Below are positions 36,953-48,395 of a stretch of 64,000 nt of DNA, piece by piece (within the stretch, counting starts at the first letter, position 1; each line of letters starts with the position of its first letter). The stretch covers positions 1,178,001 through 1,242,000 of the forward strand of contig JAKLMB010000001.1 in NCBI GenBank assembly GCA_022813625.1, read 5' to 3'. Under the pieces are notes generated by a model. It ran no database searches, was not told the origin of the DNA, and saw only the letters and a program-made list of their open reading frames with translations. Source of the stretch: Aaosphaeria pasadenensis (taxonomy: Eukaryota; Ascomycota; Dothideomycetes; Pleosporales). The position numbers were made by a program, and so were the translations under genes.

Positions 36953-37887
36953 GCAGGAGATAAATTGAGAACTTAGTCACACACTCACCAGTTGGAAGTA
37001 TAGTTAGTGGGGTAGCTAGGCAAGGGAAGAATCGCACTGCAAACTGTCACGCTAATCCAAAAATTTCGGAGGGGCACGAATTTACTATGAGAGGATGCGA
37101 GGGACGTCGTCGGCGCTCGGAGGTACTGGCCCCGACCGCTCCCTATCTATCATCCCACTGTGTAACTTCAACCACGATAGGGAGCAGGCCATTCTCTTGT
37201 TGAATGGCAGGGCTGGAGTGATGTGAACAGCATGCAATCGGAGATCGAGGTAGCCGTCACCAGTGCAATAGCACCGGCATATCATGTGAGATGTAGCCGC
37301 CGGAACGACTTATAGGCAGGGTAGTCAAGATAGAAGCTATAACGTTACGCCAAGTTCAACGGTATGGAAGTTGGGCATAGCTGCAGGAACTGCAGCTGAA
37401 ACCGAGTAGCAATCAACCAAGGAATCAATTGGAAGACGGTGAGGCTCTACATCTGCTTCCTCAAATTCTTCTACACTATCAAAAGACCGTTAAAATCGCA
37501 ATCGAACCAAAAGCCATCATTGCATAGCTTTGCTAAAGATGGTTATAGCGCAGCTGCATGTAGTAGATAGCTGGCAGCAGCTATGGTTACAGCGCAGCTG
37601 CATATAGTAGGTGCAGCGTTGGATAGGGGGCTAGAAAGCTGGGCGGTTGAGGCACAGCATGTCAAGAAAGTGCGAGACGGAGGCTCAATGGAATCGGCTC
37701 AGCTCGACAGTCGGTTGATTTTACAACGGAAATCACGTACAAATATAGTAGAACTACAAGGTATGCTGAAAGTCAGCGAGGGATTTGGATCAGTTCTTGC
37801 GAAACCCCTTTGTTCTCAAAACTCAGCCTCGTGTGCGTTACATTCACACCTCCATCATACAATCGTTGCGACTACTCCGTACTGAAA
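36953..37887. promoter_or_regulatory. Divergent intergenic region, ArgRS / Erg26-like gene
   Basis: About 0.9 kb between head-to-head genes. It contains a 28-nt imperfect direct repeat (37539-37566 and 37583-37610) and one CTCCGTA motif (37875-37881) 7 nt before the Erg26-like ATG. No gene is seen. Confidence 0.5.
37539..37610. repeat. 28-nt direct repeat, two copies 44 nt apart
   Basis: ATGGTTATAGCGCAGCTGCA at 37539 continues as TGTAGTAG and recurs at 37583 with two changes. Each copy contains CAGCTG. Confidence 0.8.
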
Positions 37888-39033
37888 ATGGCGACACTCG
37901 AACAACACTCCCTCCTCAATCAACGAAGAATCCTCATAACCGGTGGTAGCGGCGGCCTTGCTAGCCAGATCCTACAGCTCTTCTCGCAGCGTGGCTGCGA
38001 ATACCTACACTCTGTGGATCTCCGCCAGCCTTCTCATCGCCTTGACGGTGTTACGTATCATCAAGCAGACCTGACCGATCCCAACTCGATGCACCAAATC
38101 TTCCAAGAAGTACGACCTAATATGATAATTCATACCGCTAGTCCTAAATTCGACGCCCCGAACCATATCATGTACAAAGTCAACGTGGAGGGTACCAAGA
38201 CCTTGATCCGAACCGCGAAAAAACATGGGACCCAATTCTTTGTATACACGAGCTCTGCGAGCGTTATCAGTGATGCCAAGGCAGATCTGAAGAATGCCGA
38301 CGAGACCTTCCCTGTGATACTTGGTGACCAGCAGCCGGAATTCTACGTGTCTACAAAAGCCCTCGCGGAGACATATGTCCTATCACAAAACAGACGATCG
38401 CAAGATGGCTCCTCGCATTTTCTGACTTGCGCGATCCGGCCCTCTGGCATCTTTGGTGTCGGCGATCTTGTTGTGCTTCCTGGGATTCTGGACCCTTTTT
38501 ATCGTGGCCAGACAAAGGTACAGATCGGCGACAACGACAATCTATTCGACTTCACCGAAAATACAAACATAGCTCACGCGCATTACCTTGCCGCCGCGGC
38601 GCTTGCCAGGTGCGAGGAGAACCCGCCTTTGGATGATGTAAGGGTAGATGGGGAAGCGTTCATTGTCACCAATGACGAACCTCGATATTTCTGGGACTTT
38701 ACGCGGACAGTTTGGAGATACGCTGGAGACACAACGCAACCGAATGAAGTATGGGTGATCACTAGATCATGGGCGTTGCTGCTGGCAGGATTGCTGGAGT
38801 GGGTGTTCTGGATATTCAGATTGGGCGAACCACCTCTAACGAAGACGAAAGTTCGACTTAGCTGCATGACGAGATATTTCTGTATTGATAAGGCGAAGAA
38901 CAGGCTTGGGTACAAACCCTTAGTTAGTCTCGAGGAGGGATTGAGGCAAGGGGTAGAGGACTGTATGAGACGGCGGAACGCAGAGCAGAGTGCTCATGTA
39001 AACACGAACGGTGTGAAACAGAAGGAACAGTGA
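37888..39033 (+). CDS. 3-beta-HSD family, Erg26-like sterol/steroid dehydrogenase
   Basis: NAD(P)-dependent extended SDR. Erg26 proper removes the C4 carboxyl in ergosterol synthesis; this protein may be that enzyme or a paralogue with another substrate. It is a single exon of 381 aa, with the start chosen at the ATG at 37888 where similarity begins. The nucleotide-binding loop reads TGGSGGLA (~18-25) rather than the common TGGxGFLG. The catalytic pair is in YVSTK (Tyr ~143, Lys ~147), and the family feature NVEGT is present (~99-103). A hydrophobic Trp-rich segment near residues 292-310 (WALLLAGLLEWVFWIF) suggests membrane association, as in Erg26. A charged tail follows. No other sterol or biosynthetic genes are adjacent. 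Confidence 0.8.
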   Translation: MATLEQHSLLNQRRILITGGSGGLASQILQLFSQRGCEYLHSVDLRQPSHRLDGVTYHQADLTDPNSMHQIFQEVRPNMIIHTASPKFDAPNHIMYKVNVEGTKTLIRTAKKHGTQFFVYTSSASVISDAKADLKNADETFPVILGDQQPEFYVSTKALAETYVLSQNRRSQDGSSHFLTCAIRPSGIFGVGDLVVLPGILDPFYRGQTKVQIGDNDNLFDFTENTNIAHAHYLAAAALARCEENPPLDDVRVDGEAFIVTNDEPRYFWDFTRTVWRYAGDTTQPNEVWVITRSWALLLAGLLEWVFWIFRLGEPPLTKTKVRLSCMTRYFCIDKAKNRLGYKPLVSLEEGLRQGVEDCMRRRNAEQSAHVNTNGVKQKEQ

Positions 39034-42000
39034 TCTTGATTGGAGTGGGAAGCACGGTAGATGTAGGTATAACGTACTATATCACCGAGCGGGTCACCTT
39101 AGTGGTTTAATATTGCTATGTTAGAATCACATGTTGACCAAGGCCTCAATGTTGAGGAGGGTAGGGGAGATAGAGGAGAAGCTATATAGTCTAGCTTACC
39201 TAGCTATCCTTCTTAACTTATCCTTATTTAATACACTTCACCTAAATTCCACATTTGGCGACATTATATTGGAACGTTGACAATGAACAAAAACGAGATG
39301 AATTTTATAGAAGTACATTGGAACCCGAGAAAGTCTGGACCCAACAGATGACAGAGGAAGGTCTGTGTTCCATCTTGCTATGGATGGGTAATCAAAGTCG
39401 CGAGACTCATTGTAGGTACAAGAGTACTGGTTCGATAAAGTGCAAAGTACAACCAGATTGGGCGGGACCTCCATGGATGTGTTTAGGACTAAACCGGTTA
39501 CGTTAAGACAAGGTCGATGCAGCTGAACTGGAAAACAAGTTCATCTCAATGTGGATTCTTAAGACCACTTAGTGTGGGCAAATTGGCATGCAGAACTGCT
39601 GTTCTGTCGAACTCCAATGGCCAAGGTCAGTCATTAGTAGAATCTAATATAGAACTAATCTTGAAAACGGATGTGAAGCGATCTGTGCCGACGCCATTCG
39701 CGTAACAGTTCAATGATTGAGAAGTGTCTACAAGCCCTACCAGCCACGAGCGTTGATGGCCGCAAATCAGTTCCAAACCTGTTGATCCGCTCGGGCGGAG
39801 CTGAGTGTGCTGCTGTCTCACTTATGACGCGATGAGTAGACCAGGCGCCTGGGTTTCCGAAATCGTTTGGTGCCGAACAATCTTTGTAAACCGCTGTTTG
39901 CTCAACGTTACGCAGGCCTCGCGACACCAATGGCTTAGAAACATAGTCATGAAGCATTGATATATACCGAAGGGAGAGTAGCCAGGTCGTCCCAATACCA
40001 TGGTTCGGGGATTCGTCGCCGTCGTTGTTACGAGGTGGCCAAGTGCGAGACCCTCTGTAATCGTGCTCTGCGCTCATTATTATAATTTGTCAGCCCTCGC
40101 AGGAAGCCTTCCTTGGCGACAAGAATAGAATTGAGTTTACGATTTACCGATGTGGTTGTAGGCGATCATCATGATTCTGGTCAGCTCAGAAGATGTTGCA
40201 TGAGGGTTGCTAGTCAAATTGATAGACATGCAGATATTCGCTACGTCTACTCGTTCGTTAATAACGCCGAGGCAGGAAGAACTGGTTCCGGCTCCTATGG
40301 CTGTGGATCCATTGCAAAAGGTGGACATTGACGGTGTCTATTGGGGTTAACATCCCACTCACCGGTGGACTGAAGGCGATCGACCTGCATGCTAGACTTG
40401 ATTTAGCAGGGACGAGAGGTTTAGCCAATTATCCGAGAGTACAAATACAGACAGGAGCAGCAACCAATCCAGGGTGTTGTGCGTCTGATTGAATTGCTTT
40501 TCAATCTTGAATCCTGCAGGTGACTGGAAACGTTGGTATTCATGGATGCAACGGGAACGAGCGGCCGATCGAAAGCACGTAGATTCCCACCATCCAGACC
40601 GCCCTCCTTCGAATGCACAAGGTCAGTCGAGAACCAAGTTGTCGGTATCGCCCCAGGTCATTGATGGCCCCAAAGAAATGGTCATCGGGTTGTGCGCCGG
40701 TTCCGCAGGGCACGGACGCGGGTGTGAATAGCTACCATGGGTCGATACATATTGCGGTTGAGACGCAATGAGACGCAGACACAAGTAAAAATATGGCGTG
40801 CGGCAGCGCAACTCTCTCGTATTCCCTTTTAAGCACAAACGTGTCTCCGTAGACGGCACCGGACCAATTTTAACCAACTTGCGAGAGCAGGATGCAAGAG
40901 AGATCCTTGACGGCAATAGAAGATTCATGTGCCTTCTTGATCGCACCAAAAGCGAGCCTCTCCAACCATAGACGATCTCTGCGGTCCGTTCCCTCTAGTA
41001 CGGCAGGGGTCGAGGCAGGATCTGGGTTCATGGAATGGTTCAAAGGGCGGGGAAGAGAGCTCGAGTAGCGTGATGTTTGTCCACATGGAGGTAGAAATTG
41101 GGGAAATGTGACACATGTCCAACACTGGAGATTGATCGAATCGACCACACTTGCATCAGCAATATGGAGCCAAAGATGTGGCGATTGATATAACTGTTAA
41201 CGCTACCGGCCATGACCCGGCTGACTGGCGGAGTTCAAATGCTGCTGCATCTGGCACGGATATATTTTTTTATGATGGTAGCGGTCGTAGTGGGTTGCCC
41301 GCGGTAGACGGGAGATTCAAGTTACAGTCTAAGGGGTTATATTTCTTTTCTCAAGAGTTGGATCGAAAAAAGTAGGGCGTCTGTCAGTCTGGGAAATGGC
41401 CGCATCATTGCGCGGGCTGTCATGGGGTGCATACAACGGCTGTTACGGAGAAGTTCGGTGACCGCCGAGCTGTGACGACGAGATATGAATAAGACTACGA
41501 TCAGGCTGTAGTTGATGCAGACGGAAAAATAACTGTTGAGGCGCCGCCAACCACGGAGCATAGGTGATGTGACAGGGCAATTTGCTTTTTGTTGGAAGTG
41601 GGTGGGTTTGGCTTTCGAAACCAATGAGACCCCATTCCGAATAGGACCTCACGAGTCGCACAAACAAGACTGCTGGAGTACGAGACCTGACGGCTGGTAT
41701 TGGTGGCAACATGAATGAGGCGGGCGCACTGCGATTATGAACTGCTACCGAGATGATGGCCCGAAGCATTGGTGCAAAGCTGTTCTCATCGGATCTGCGA
41801 TCGTGCACCTGCATACGCCACGAGTCCATGAGATCGATTGGGGCGATTGGAAAAGGAAAGCTAAGGCGCCACGCTTCGTATGGAAATGTTCCTTTTCCTG
41901 CGGCCGAGGACGACGTGCGATGCCTGCCACCAGGAACAGACCTCCAGGAGGCTTGCTTTTGATCCACCACGGATAGCAGAATGGAGCAAGGCAGGCATAC

Positions 42001-44071
42001 CAATGGCGGAAGCGGGAGCCCCGTCGCTGGACGCTGCAACTGTTACCAGGAGAGGCAAGAGGATTTGTACTCTGTAGCATAGAGAGAGGGCGTATAAATG
42101 GGCGGAGAGCCATCTCCACGACCGACATCGAGACTGCATGAAGCAAATTGCAGCCCAAGGCTAAAAAAGAAGCATTGGCTGCGCTCTCCGTCCGACTGAG
42201 ACAATACTCACGGTTTTTCTTCTCTTTTCTCACAGCGATCCAACGAAATTCCGAGGCGCGACCCCTTCTCTATTAGGTGTACGACCTGACGAGTAGCTTG
42301 AGCGCATTGGTTTGCCGCTTCTGAAAGGTACGTCGGATGAGCTCGGGATGCCTATAGCAGGACTACATGAACGAGCACACGAGCAGCGATGAGTAGATTC
42401 GAGATCATGGATAGGGCGTTGGCTTTCATGCCGGCGTCATGGGCCAGCCTGGTCGTTCCTGGGAATTTCTTGGGGCAGACTTGAATTGATCTGACCATGT
42501 GTATGATATGGGGAGGTGTAGGATTGTAGGCTTAAAGTCAAAAGGAAAAGCATAGCTAATATATCGATGGTGGTATAGGACCTCAATCCGAACCGACCGC
42601 GGGTTGCAGAACCGGACGCACCACCCGAGCCAGCATCTGGTACTTCCTGTGTAGTCCTCACTGCCGAGAAGAAGGACACCACTCTGCCGGTACATTCAGC
42701 TCCGGCCGTTAACTCGTTGCTTGCAGCTTGTTGCTTGTAGCTTGCATCGCATCGCATCGCACCGCATTGCATCATAGCGTTGTGATCCGACCACATCCTA
42801 CCACTGCATCCACGTTCATCAATTCATTCACTGTTGGACGGACGTACGGAACTGCCTGGTGGAACAGCATTTTGTCCCCATACCTGAGGACAAAGTTTGA
42901 ATTGGGCGTCTGGGCCAATTATCTCCATTGACCTTGGGGCAGCATTTCCCCTGAGGCAGCCGGAAGCGGGATTGAGACCCAGGCCGAGATAATCACGATC
43001 AAATATCAGTGAAATCGCATTGGTACATCGGAATTACGCAACCGCGAGTTCAGAGATTGGGTGTTAGCAAGATTGGCAAACTGACGGATTGCCAAATTGG
43101 AGAGAGAGCGGCACCCATCATCACCAATTGGCGAGGTGTAGGTGTACGACGCAACCCAAGGTGAGCGGCTTCAATTTCGCTTCAATGGCTTTTCTCGGTC
43201 ATTTTATTATTCACCATCCCTGCTATCCACATGGCGCTCTGGGTTCGTTGCGATGCATTCGCACGCAGGGGCCTTGTCAATGCCTCGCCCATGTCGTCGA
43301 TGCAACACCGCATGCTCCAACTCGCACACCACCCACACAATGTTCATTCCGTCTCCCACTCGTCTTTCTCCAAACCCGTTCCCATAGCACATGCACACAC
43401 ATGACATCTCAGCCTTATCTCCAACGTCCTCCTATTTCGTCCGCGCTATGTTCTGCCCTCTACGCCGTTCTGTACAGACGGAAGCCTCCCGTCAATTAGC
43501 CTATTTCCCTGCATTGACAGGCTCCAATCAACTGCTCCTACAATGATCCTCGCGTCACAACATAGGCCGTCTTGTGGGGCAGATGCCGACCCGTTGGAGG
43601 TTTTCTGACCTCACCTCACCACCTATATCGTTCTTCCATATCACGGCGCCTAGTGACTTTACATCACAAGAGCCCATGATAAGATTAAAGGGCCTATATA
43701 CTGGACTTTGCATATTCTTCGACTGATGTTCGGGTACCGTCATCACCTGCTTTCTATGGCTGGCAATGACATGCGAGCCGTAGCAGAGCTATGGTGACAG
43801 GCCTGACTCGTGGCTTGAGCTCAATTTCCTATAATTCTGCTCTAACGGCCTTCGATCCAGTAGCCTCATGGCCTGGAGTCTACATTAGAAGCCTGTGTTG
43901 CGCGCATTTCTTCTGTTTTAGACATGTTTTCCTGCATTCCTTTTGCCTGATATTTTACTTTTCCATGTTTACCTTCCACCGACTCGGCATAACGACTTCA
44001 GCTCAGCATTATCTATCGGCAATCTTTTTGAAACTTCACTAAAGTGTACTTTAGGTTTTATCCTTCATCAG
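39034..44071. other. 5-kb region without a supportable gene
   Basis: Open frames of 60-200 codons occur on both strands (for example minus 41443-42039 and plus 41151-41375). None shows a recognisable domain or splice-compatible continuation. GC content looks ordinary and I see no transposon remnants. A decayed lineage-specific gene, or a gene too divergent to see, is possible. The last ~200 nt are the leader of the velvet-like gene. Confidence 0.5.
42744..42773. repeat. GCATC/GCGAT-type pentamer repeat, third site
   Basis: Four to five GCATC-type units, the reverse complement of the GCGAT(G) arrays at 25757 and 30766, with two variants. Confidence 0.75.
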
Positions 44072-45050
44072 ATGCAAAGGGGCCGAGGACGAGGACGAGG
44101 TAGAAATCCCAATCCTTCCCGGAGTACAAGTTCGACCAGAGGAAGCAGATCCACTTCTCGACATACCACCTCCCGCGCACGCAGTCGAGCATTGAATCTA
44201 AGACGTTCAGAAAGACTTGCACAGCTCCTCAACGGCGATTCCGAACCACCAGCTATCAACGGTGCTAACGGTATTATGGCTGATGTTGCAAGACCACGGG
44301 CGCTAGGGAACAGGACCGTACGAGCACGACACCACAGCAGCCGCACCCCAGGACGATCGAGATCAGGCCATCATTCAGCCTCTCCAGAGGACATCAATTA
44401 CGCTATGGATGTTATCTTACAGCCCCCTCCGACGGCCCGCGCCGGACTTCCACTGGGTGGCAATATCATTGTTCGCTTGCGCACTCTCGATGCCGATATT
44501 GAAGACGCTCTTGCGGATTCGACCAATCTTGTCGCGGTTGCCACTTTGATTCCTGGACCCAACTCGACAGGCTCGACGGACCCAGTGGTTCTCAACACAT
44601 TGCTCGCAGGACGCCGTTTCGACTCAATCCACCCATTCTCAGACGACGAAGCAGACGGCCTGATCGGCTCTATGGAAATGAACAACGATCCCCGCGGCGT
44701 CGGCTATATGTACTTTCCCGAACTCACCATTCGCCAAGCGGGCACATATCGGATTCGTATCACATTAATACGCATTCGCAACTCGAGTTCCGATCCACCG
44801 GTCGCATCCGCTGCTGGAGGGGCAAGCGTTCAGATCGTAGACAGCAACCCAATCCTCGTTCAGAGCACTGGGTCCTCGTCTAACTTGGCTGCCTACAACG
44901 GTAAGTACATGGTTGCCACTTACTAGTATATACATTTCGGTTCCCTGATATTTTCTTGTGCCATGTATAGGGGATGATGATGATGACGAAGACGATGGTG
45001 GATGGCTAGATGTTCTACGATCACTCCAGACTCGGCGAAGGTCGCCCTAA
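44072..45050 (+). CDS. Divergent velvet-domain protein with RG-rich N-terminus and acidic C-terminus
   Basis: Velvet factors are fungal DNA-binding regulators of development and secondary metabolism. Exons: 44072-44900 and 44971-45050, giving 302 aa. Residues 1-100 are basic and disordered, opening with an RGRGRGRGR run and many Arg/Ser. Residues ~109-265 match the velvet pattern. The start is YAMDVILQPPPTARAG, like the ILQPP.RAR.G signature. The end is YMYFPELTIRQAGTYRIRITL, like the F.DL..R..G.YRLRF signature. The tail after the intron is acidic (DDDDDEDDGGW). It is shorter and more divergent than VeA, VelB, VosA or VelC and lacks the VeA-type PEST tail, so I give no symbol. An in-frame open stretch extends upstream to ~43943 but has no coding look. 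Domain assignment is by eye and of moderate certainty. Confidence 0.7.
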
Positions 45051-46430
45051 GGGGACAAAGTACAAAACTTTTCGGCTCTCTTACAACATCTTTATCTCCA
45101 ATTTTATCGAACGGGGTAGGAAGCAGACGCTATTCGCGATATCTTAAGAAGTATGTACGACCAGTGTTGGGAGAGATCTTGGCCGGGGTTTTCTTATTGT
45201 ATCTTTCACACTTTCATTTCAATCTGTTTGGTCCTGGAGCTTTTGTACGAGTGGTCGAAGGGAAAGGGGTCATATGCAGCGTGCAACATAACAACACGAT
45301 CGAACATTCAGCATAGGTTTACGGCGGGTATTTAGACGGATATTGGTACTGATTGGGTTTCATTTCATTTTTATTTTGTCAAAGATATCGTTCCTCAGGT
45401 ATTCTTCCCACAATAGCGAAGGTACCATATGAAGAATTTCCCCCATCATCTACCAACGGCTCCATGCCCCCTTGTTCCTTCTATGTGATCTGACATACGT
45501 CTAATGTGATCCCCGCGCCCCCCTAACAAAGCACGCACACACCATTTGGGCACCAACAACGCCTTATCTATGAACCGAGCCAAGGTCATCAATTCAGATG
45601 GAGGACGTTTAAGAAGCCCAATCCCAGCACGCTGTCATATCGACACGGCAACCCGGGCGTTCCTGCGTCAACGCGCAAGCAGCATACTACCCTGCAGCAG
45701 ATCCGCTTAACGAAACCGCGATTATGACGAAAGTGACCATGGCTCTTCCCCCAACATATTTGTATCCTTGTCGGTCGTCGTTATGATGACCGTGATATGG
45801 ACAGTGTATCCTAGTCATGTAAGTTGACATATCGTTGCGCTTCCATATATCCGTGGTTGGATTGTTTAGAAAGTGTATTACAGAGTATATAAAGGAGATG
45901 CGGGTGCTCAACTTTCAGGACGAGATGCTAATTCCTTGGGATTTGGGCATGCTGAGTGCTTGGGAGGCAGGGGAATTGTGGCGTTCGAGCTGGGAAGGAC
46001 CAAAGTTTTGATACCAAGTATGCATTTCAAACTGATTGTGTGGCGTGAATTCCTTAGCTTGGATGCTATCAAGATGGAGGGTCTTGAATTTCAGCTGGGA
46101 TAAGAAGATTAATAACGTCTGCTACTCGACGTTCGCGGGCGAGTAGTATGCAACTACGGGTGGCGTTCGATGATGCATATTGAGCTTCAAGGCTGCTTCC
46201 TTATCATGATCACTTAATAGAGAAATTCTGAACATGTAATAGCAGTCTCGTGGTTTTCATTCTCTGCAGTGGGGGTTTCGTCGTTCCTATTTACAAGACC
46301 TCCCAAGTTTGCATCGTGAGCCAAAGCAACAATCAGATGAGAAAAGACAAAAGGAAGGCTTCCATGGAGCTATGCACTGCGGTTTTTCAATCTTCCCCTG
46401 GAACAGCACTCAGTCCATCACAGAACCACT
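45051..46430. other. Intergenic region between convergent genes
   Basis: About 1.4 kb between two convergent genes. It should hold two 3' UTRs. I see no gene, repeat or RNA. Confidence 0.5.
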
Positions 46431-47201
46431 CTAGTTACCGATGTCGAGCTCGGTGCTGGGCTTTCCAATGCCGATGGTGTCACCACCGTTTCCGGAGCCT
46501 CCGCTGCCGGGTGTGCAAGGCCTCCACTGGACGTGGAGCTGTTGGGTGAAAGCGACGGTTGCATCGTCGTTGGAGAGTTCTCCGTAGGCGCTGGAGTTCC
46601 TGGAGGTCAAGGCCAGGCGGTTGTTGATGTTGAGGAGACCGGTGGTTCCGCAAGGGGACCAGATGATGGCAGTGGTCTCAACCTTGTCCTGCTTGGTGTA
46701 GACAAGACCATTGGCGAGGGCACCTCCTCCGGTGGCGGTCATGCGGGTTGTCGACTGGAACTTTTGTTAGCTTTTGAACTTATGACGATTCGAGGATGGA
46801 CAACTTACTGTCTTGCCGGCATCTTGGGAGAAGAAGTAGGTGGTGATGAAGTTGCCAGTGACACCCTCATCCAGACGGGCCCAACCGTGGTAGGTGGCAT
46901 CGACAACAGCATACTGGAATCCACCAGGGTACTTGAGGTTCAAGTGAAGCTGGCAGTTCTTGGAGTGATCGGCGGGCTTGGTGCCAGGGCCAATGTAGGT
47001 TTGGAACTGGTCAAAACCGTAGGTGATGACTGTCTTATCGGGAGAGGTGCTGGTAGAGACTGAACCCTGAGGGCAGCCATTGCCAGAGTAGGCACTGTCA
47101 ATGATAGTGATCAACTCTGGGTTTGGGGCATTGGCGGACTGGGGCACCGGGGTGGCGGCAGCAAGGACCGGGAGGACGAGAGCGGCGAACTTGGAATGCA
47201 T
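46431..47201 (-). CDS. DUF4360 small secreted protein
   Basis: Fungal secreted protein family of unknown biochemical function. Exons (minus): 47201-46809 and 46754-46431, giving 238 aa. A clear signal peptide (MHSKFAALVLPVLAAATPVPQ) is followed by the family core. The core has an Asn-Gly-Cys-Pro stretch (SGNGCPQGS), F..FQ.Y.GPG and KNCQLHLNLKYPGGFQYAV, and in the second exon the WSPCG and QLHVQWRPC cysteines. Four Cys in the mature part are suited to two disulfides. The intron ends with two possible acceptors 6 nt apart, and both keep frame; using the upstream one adds Phe-Gln. A TATA-like CATAAAATACC occurs ~58 nt upstream on the minus strand. No effector role can be deduced. Confidence 0.88.
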
Positions 47202-48395
47202 TTTGAATGATGTTTTGATTGGAGATGCAATTGAGATTGTGCGAAACGAGGCACTGGGTATTTTATGTGTTGCGTGTAAAGTGGAAGAGATGAAGAAGAC
47301 TGCTGATCGATGATGATCCTCAAGGGAGGGAGAGTTTGACCATCTTTATACATCGTGATACGGCTGTTCCTAGTACCCCAGAATCATGACTTCTTGGTAG
47401 GCTTCAATCTCGACGAGCCCGGATCCTTCAAATCTGACAATGTGTATCTTGCCACTTCACCCGCCCGCCATAGCAGGGACGAACTATCACAGCCGTGCAA
47501 ATCCGGTTAGTAGGAATCCAAAATTAGTTCCCATATATCCTAGTAGCTTTATGAGCTGGTTCTCGGTGGTTCTCAACGGCTACGGTATTGACAAATCCGG
47601 CAGGACTGGCATATGGCCGCATGTTGTAGATTAGATGTTATGGCCTAGGTTGAGCATTGTCGAGGCCCTGGGCAAACAATTGAAACAAGGAATACGAGGG
47701 CTCGAAGACCCAGACGTCAACAAAGGAATTGAATATGGCCGACCCGAACGTTGATCACACCAGGTACCTGAAATTGACAGCAGAATGTATTGACAGACTA
47801 AGGGAAATATAGTGCAAATACGAAAAGCTTCGATGGTGAGGTTAAATTGATCGCCTCCACTCAAGTCTTCTACTCTCATTCTAGTCCTCCAAACCCTAGC
47901 CAGGAAGCCAAAAATAACAGTCTGGGCGAGGACGATATATTACGGTACCGAATTTGAAGTATATTGAGAGTCAGGTGACCAGTGGCAAAATGTCAATAAA
48001 ATGTGTAAAGGATTACTACCAGATGTGACTGAGCGCCTGATGAATTTTCCGACACCCGGGATCGGCGTTGCTTACAGAACAGAGTCTCGACCTGCATTTG
48101 CTGTAAATTATTACTGTGCAATTTTATGGTACTTGGCAGCCGTTGCGTTGATTACCATCGACTTTGGATAAAATGTAGTATGCGATCTAAGGGTGAGACG
48201 CAGGCTCGCTACATCCGATATGTCGACCGGGGGCAATTAAGTCCTGACCACCAATGTGCCCTTGCTTGTCATATCCTGCAGAACACGGCTGAGTATAAAC
48301 GAACGACACATATCATTAACGTTACTGTCGACTTTTCAATTTCTACCCATATGAAAGCTTCATTTACGCTGCCCGCAAATATCTGTTCTTTCGCC
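47202..48395. other. Intergenic region, DUF4360 gene to AAA ATPase
   Basis: About 1.2 kb, containing the promoter of the DUF4360 gene on the left and the 3' flank of the AAA ATPase gene on the right. No gene is seen. Confidence 0.5.

Noticed and set aside
41151..41375. Plus-strand 74-codon frame with a beta-strand-like look (SGTDIFFYDGSGRSG)
   Set aside because: Briefly resembles a lectin propeller blade, but no second blade is found in any frame nearby.
41443..42233. Minus-strand frames of 160-200 codons
   Set aside because: Three frames are open at once, none shows a family motif; I looked for HET-domain and lectin-like patterns and found nothing convincing.
43943..44071. In-frame upstream extension of the velvet-like protein
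   Set aside because: Hydrophobic and aromatic composition unlike the protein, begins at a non-standard position, and the ATG at 44072 has the RG-rich start.
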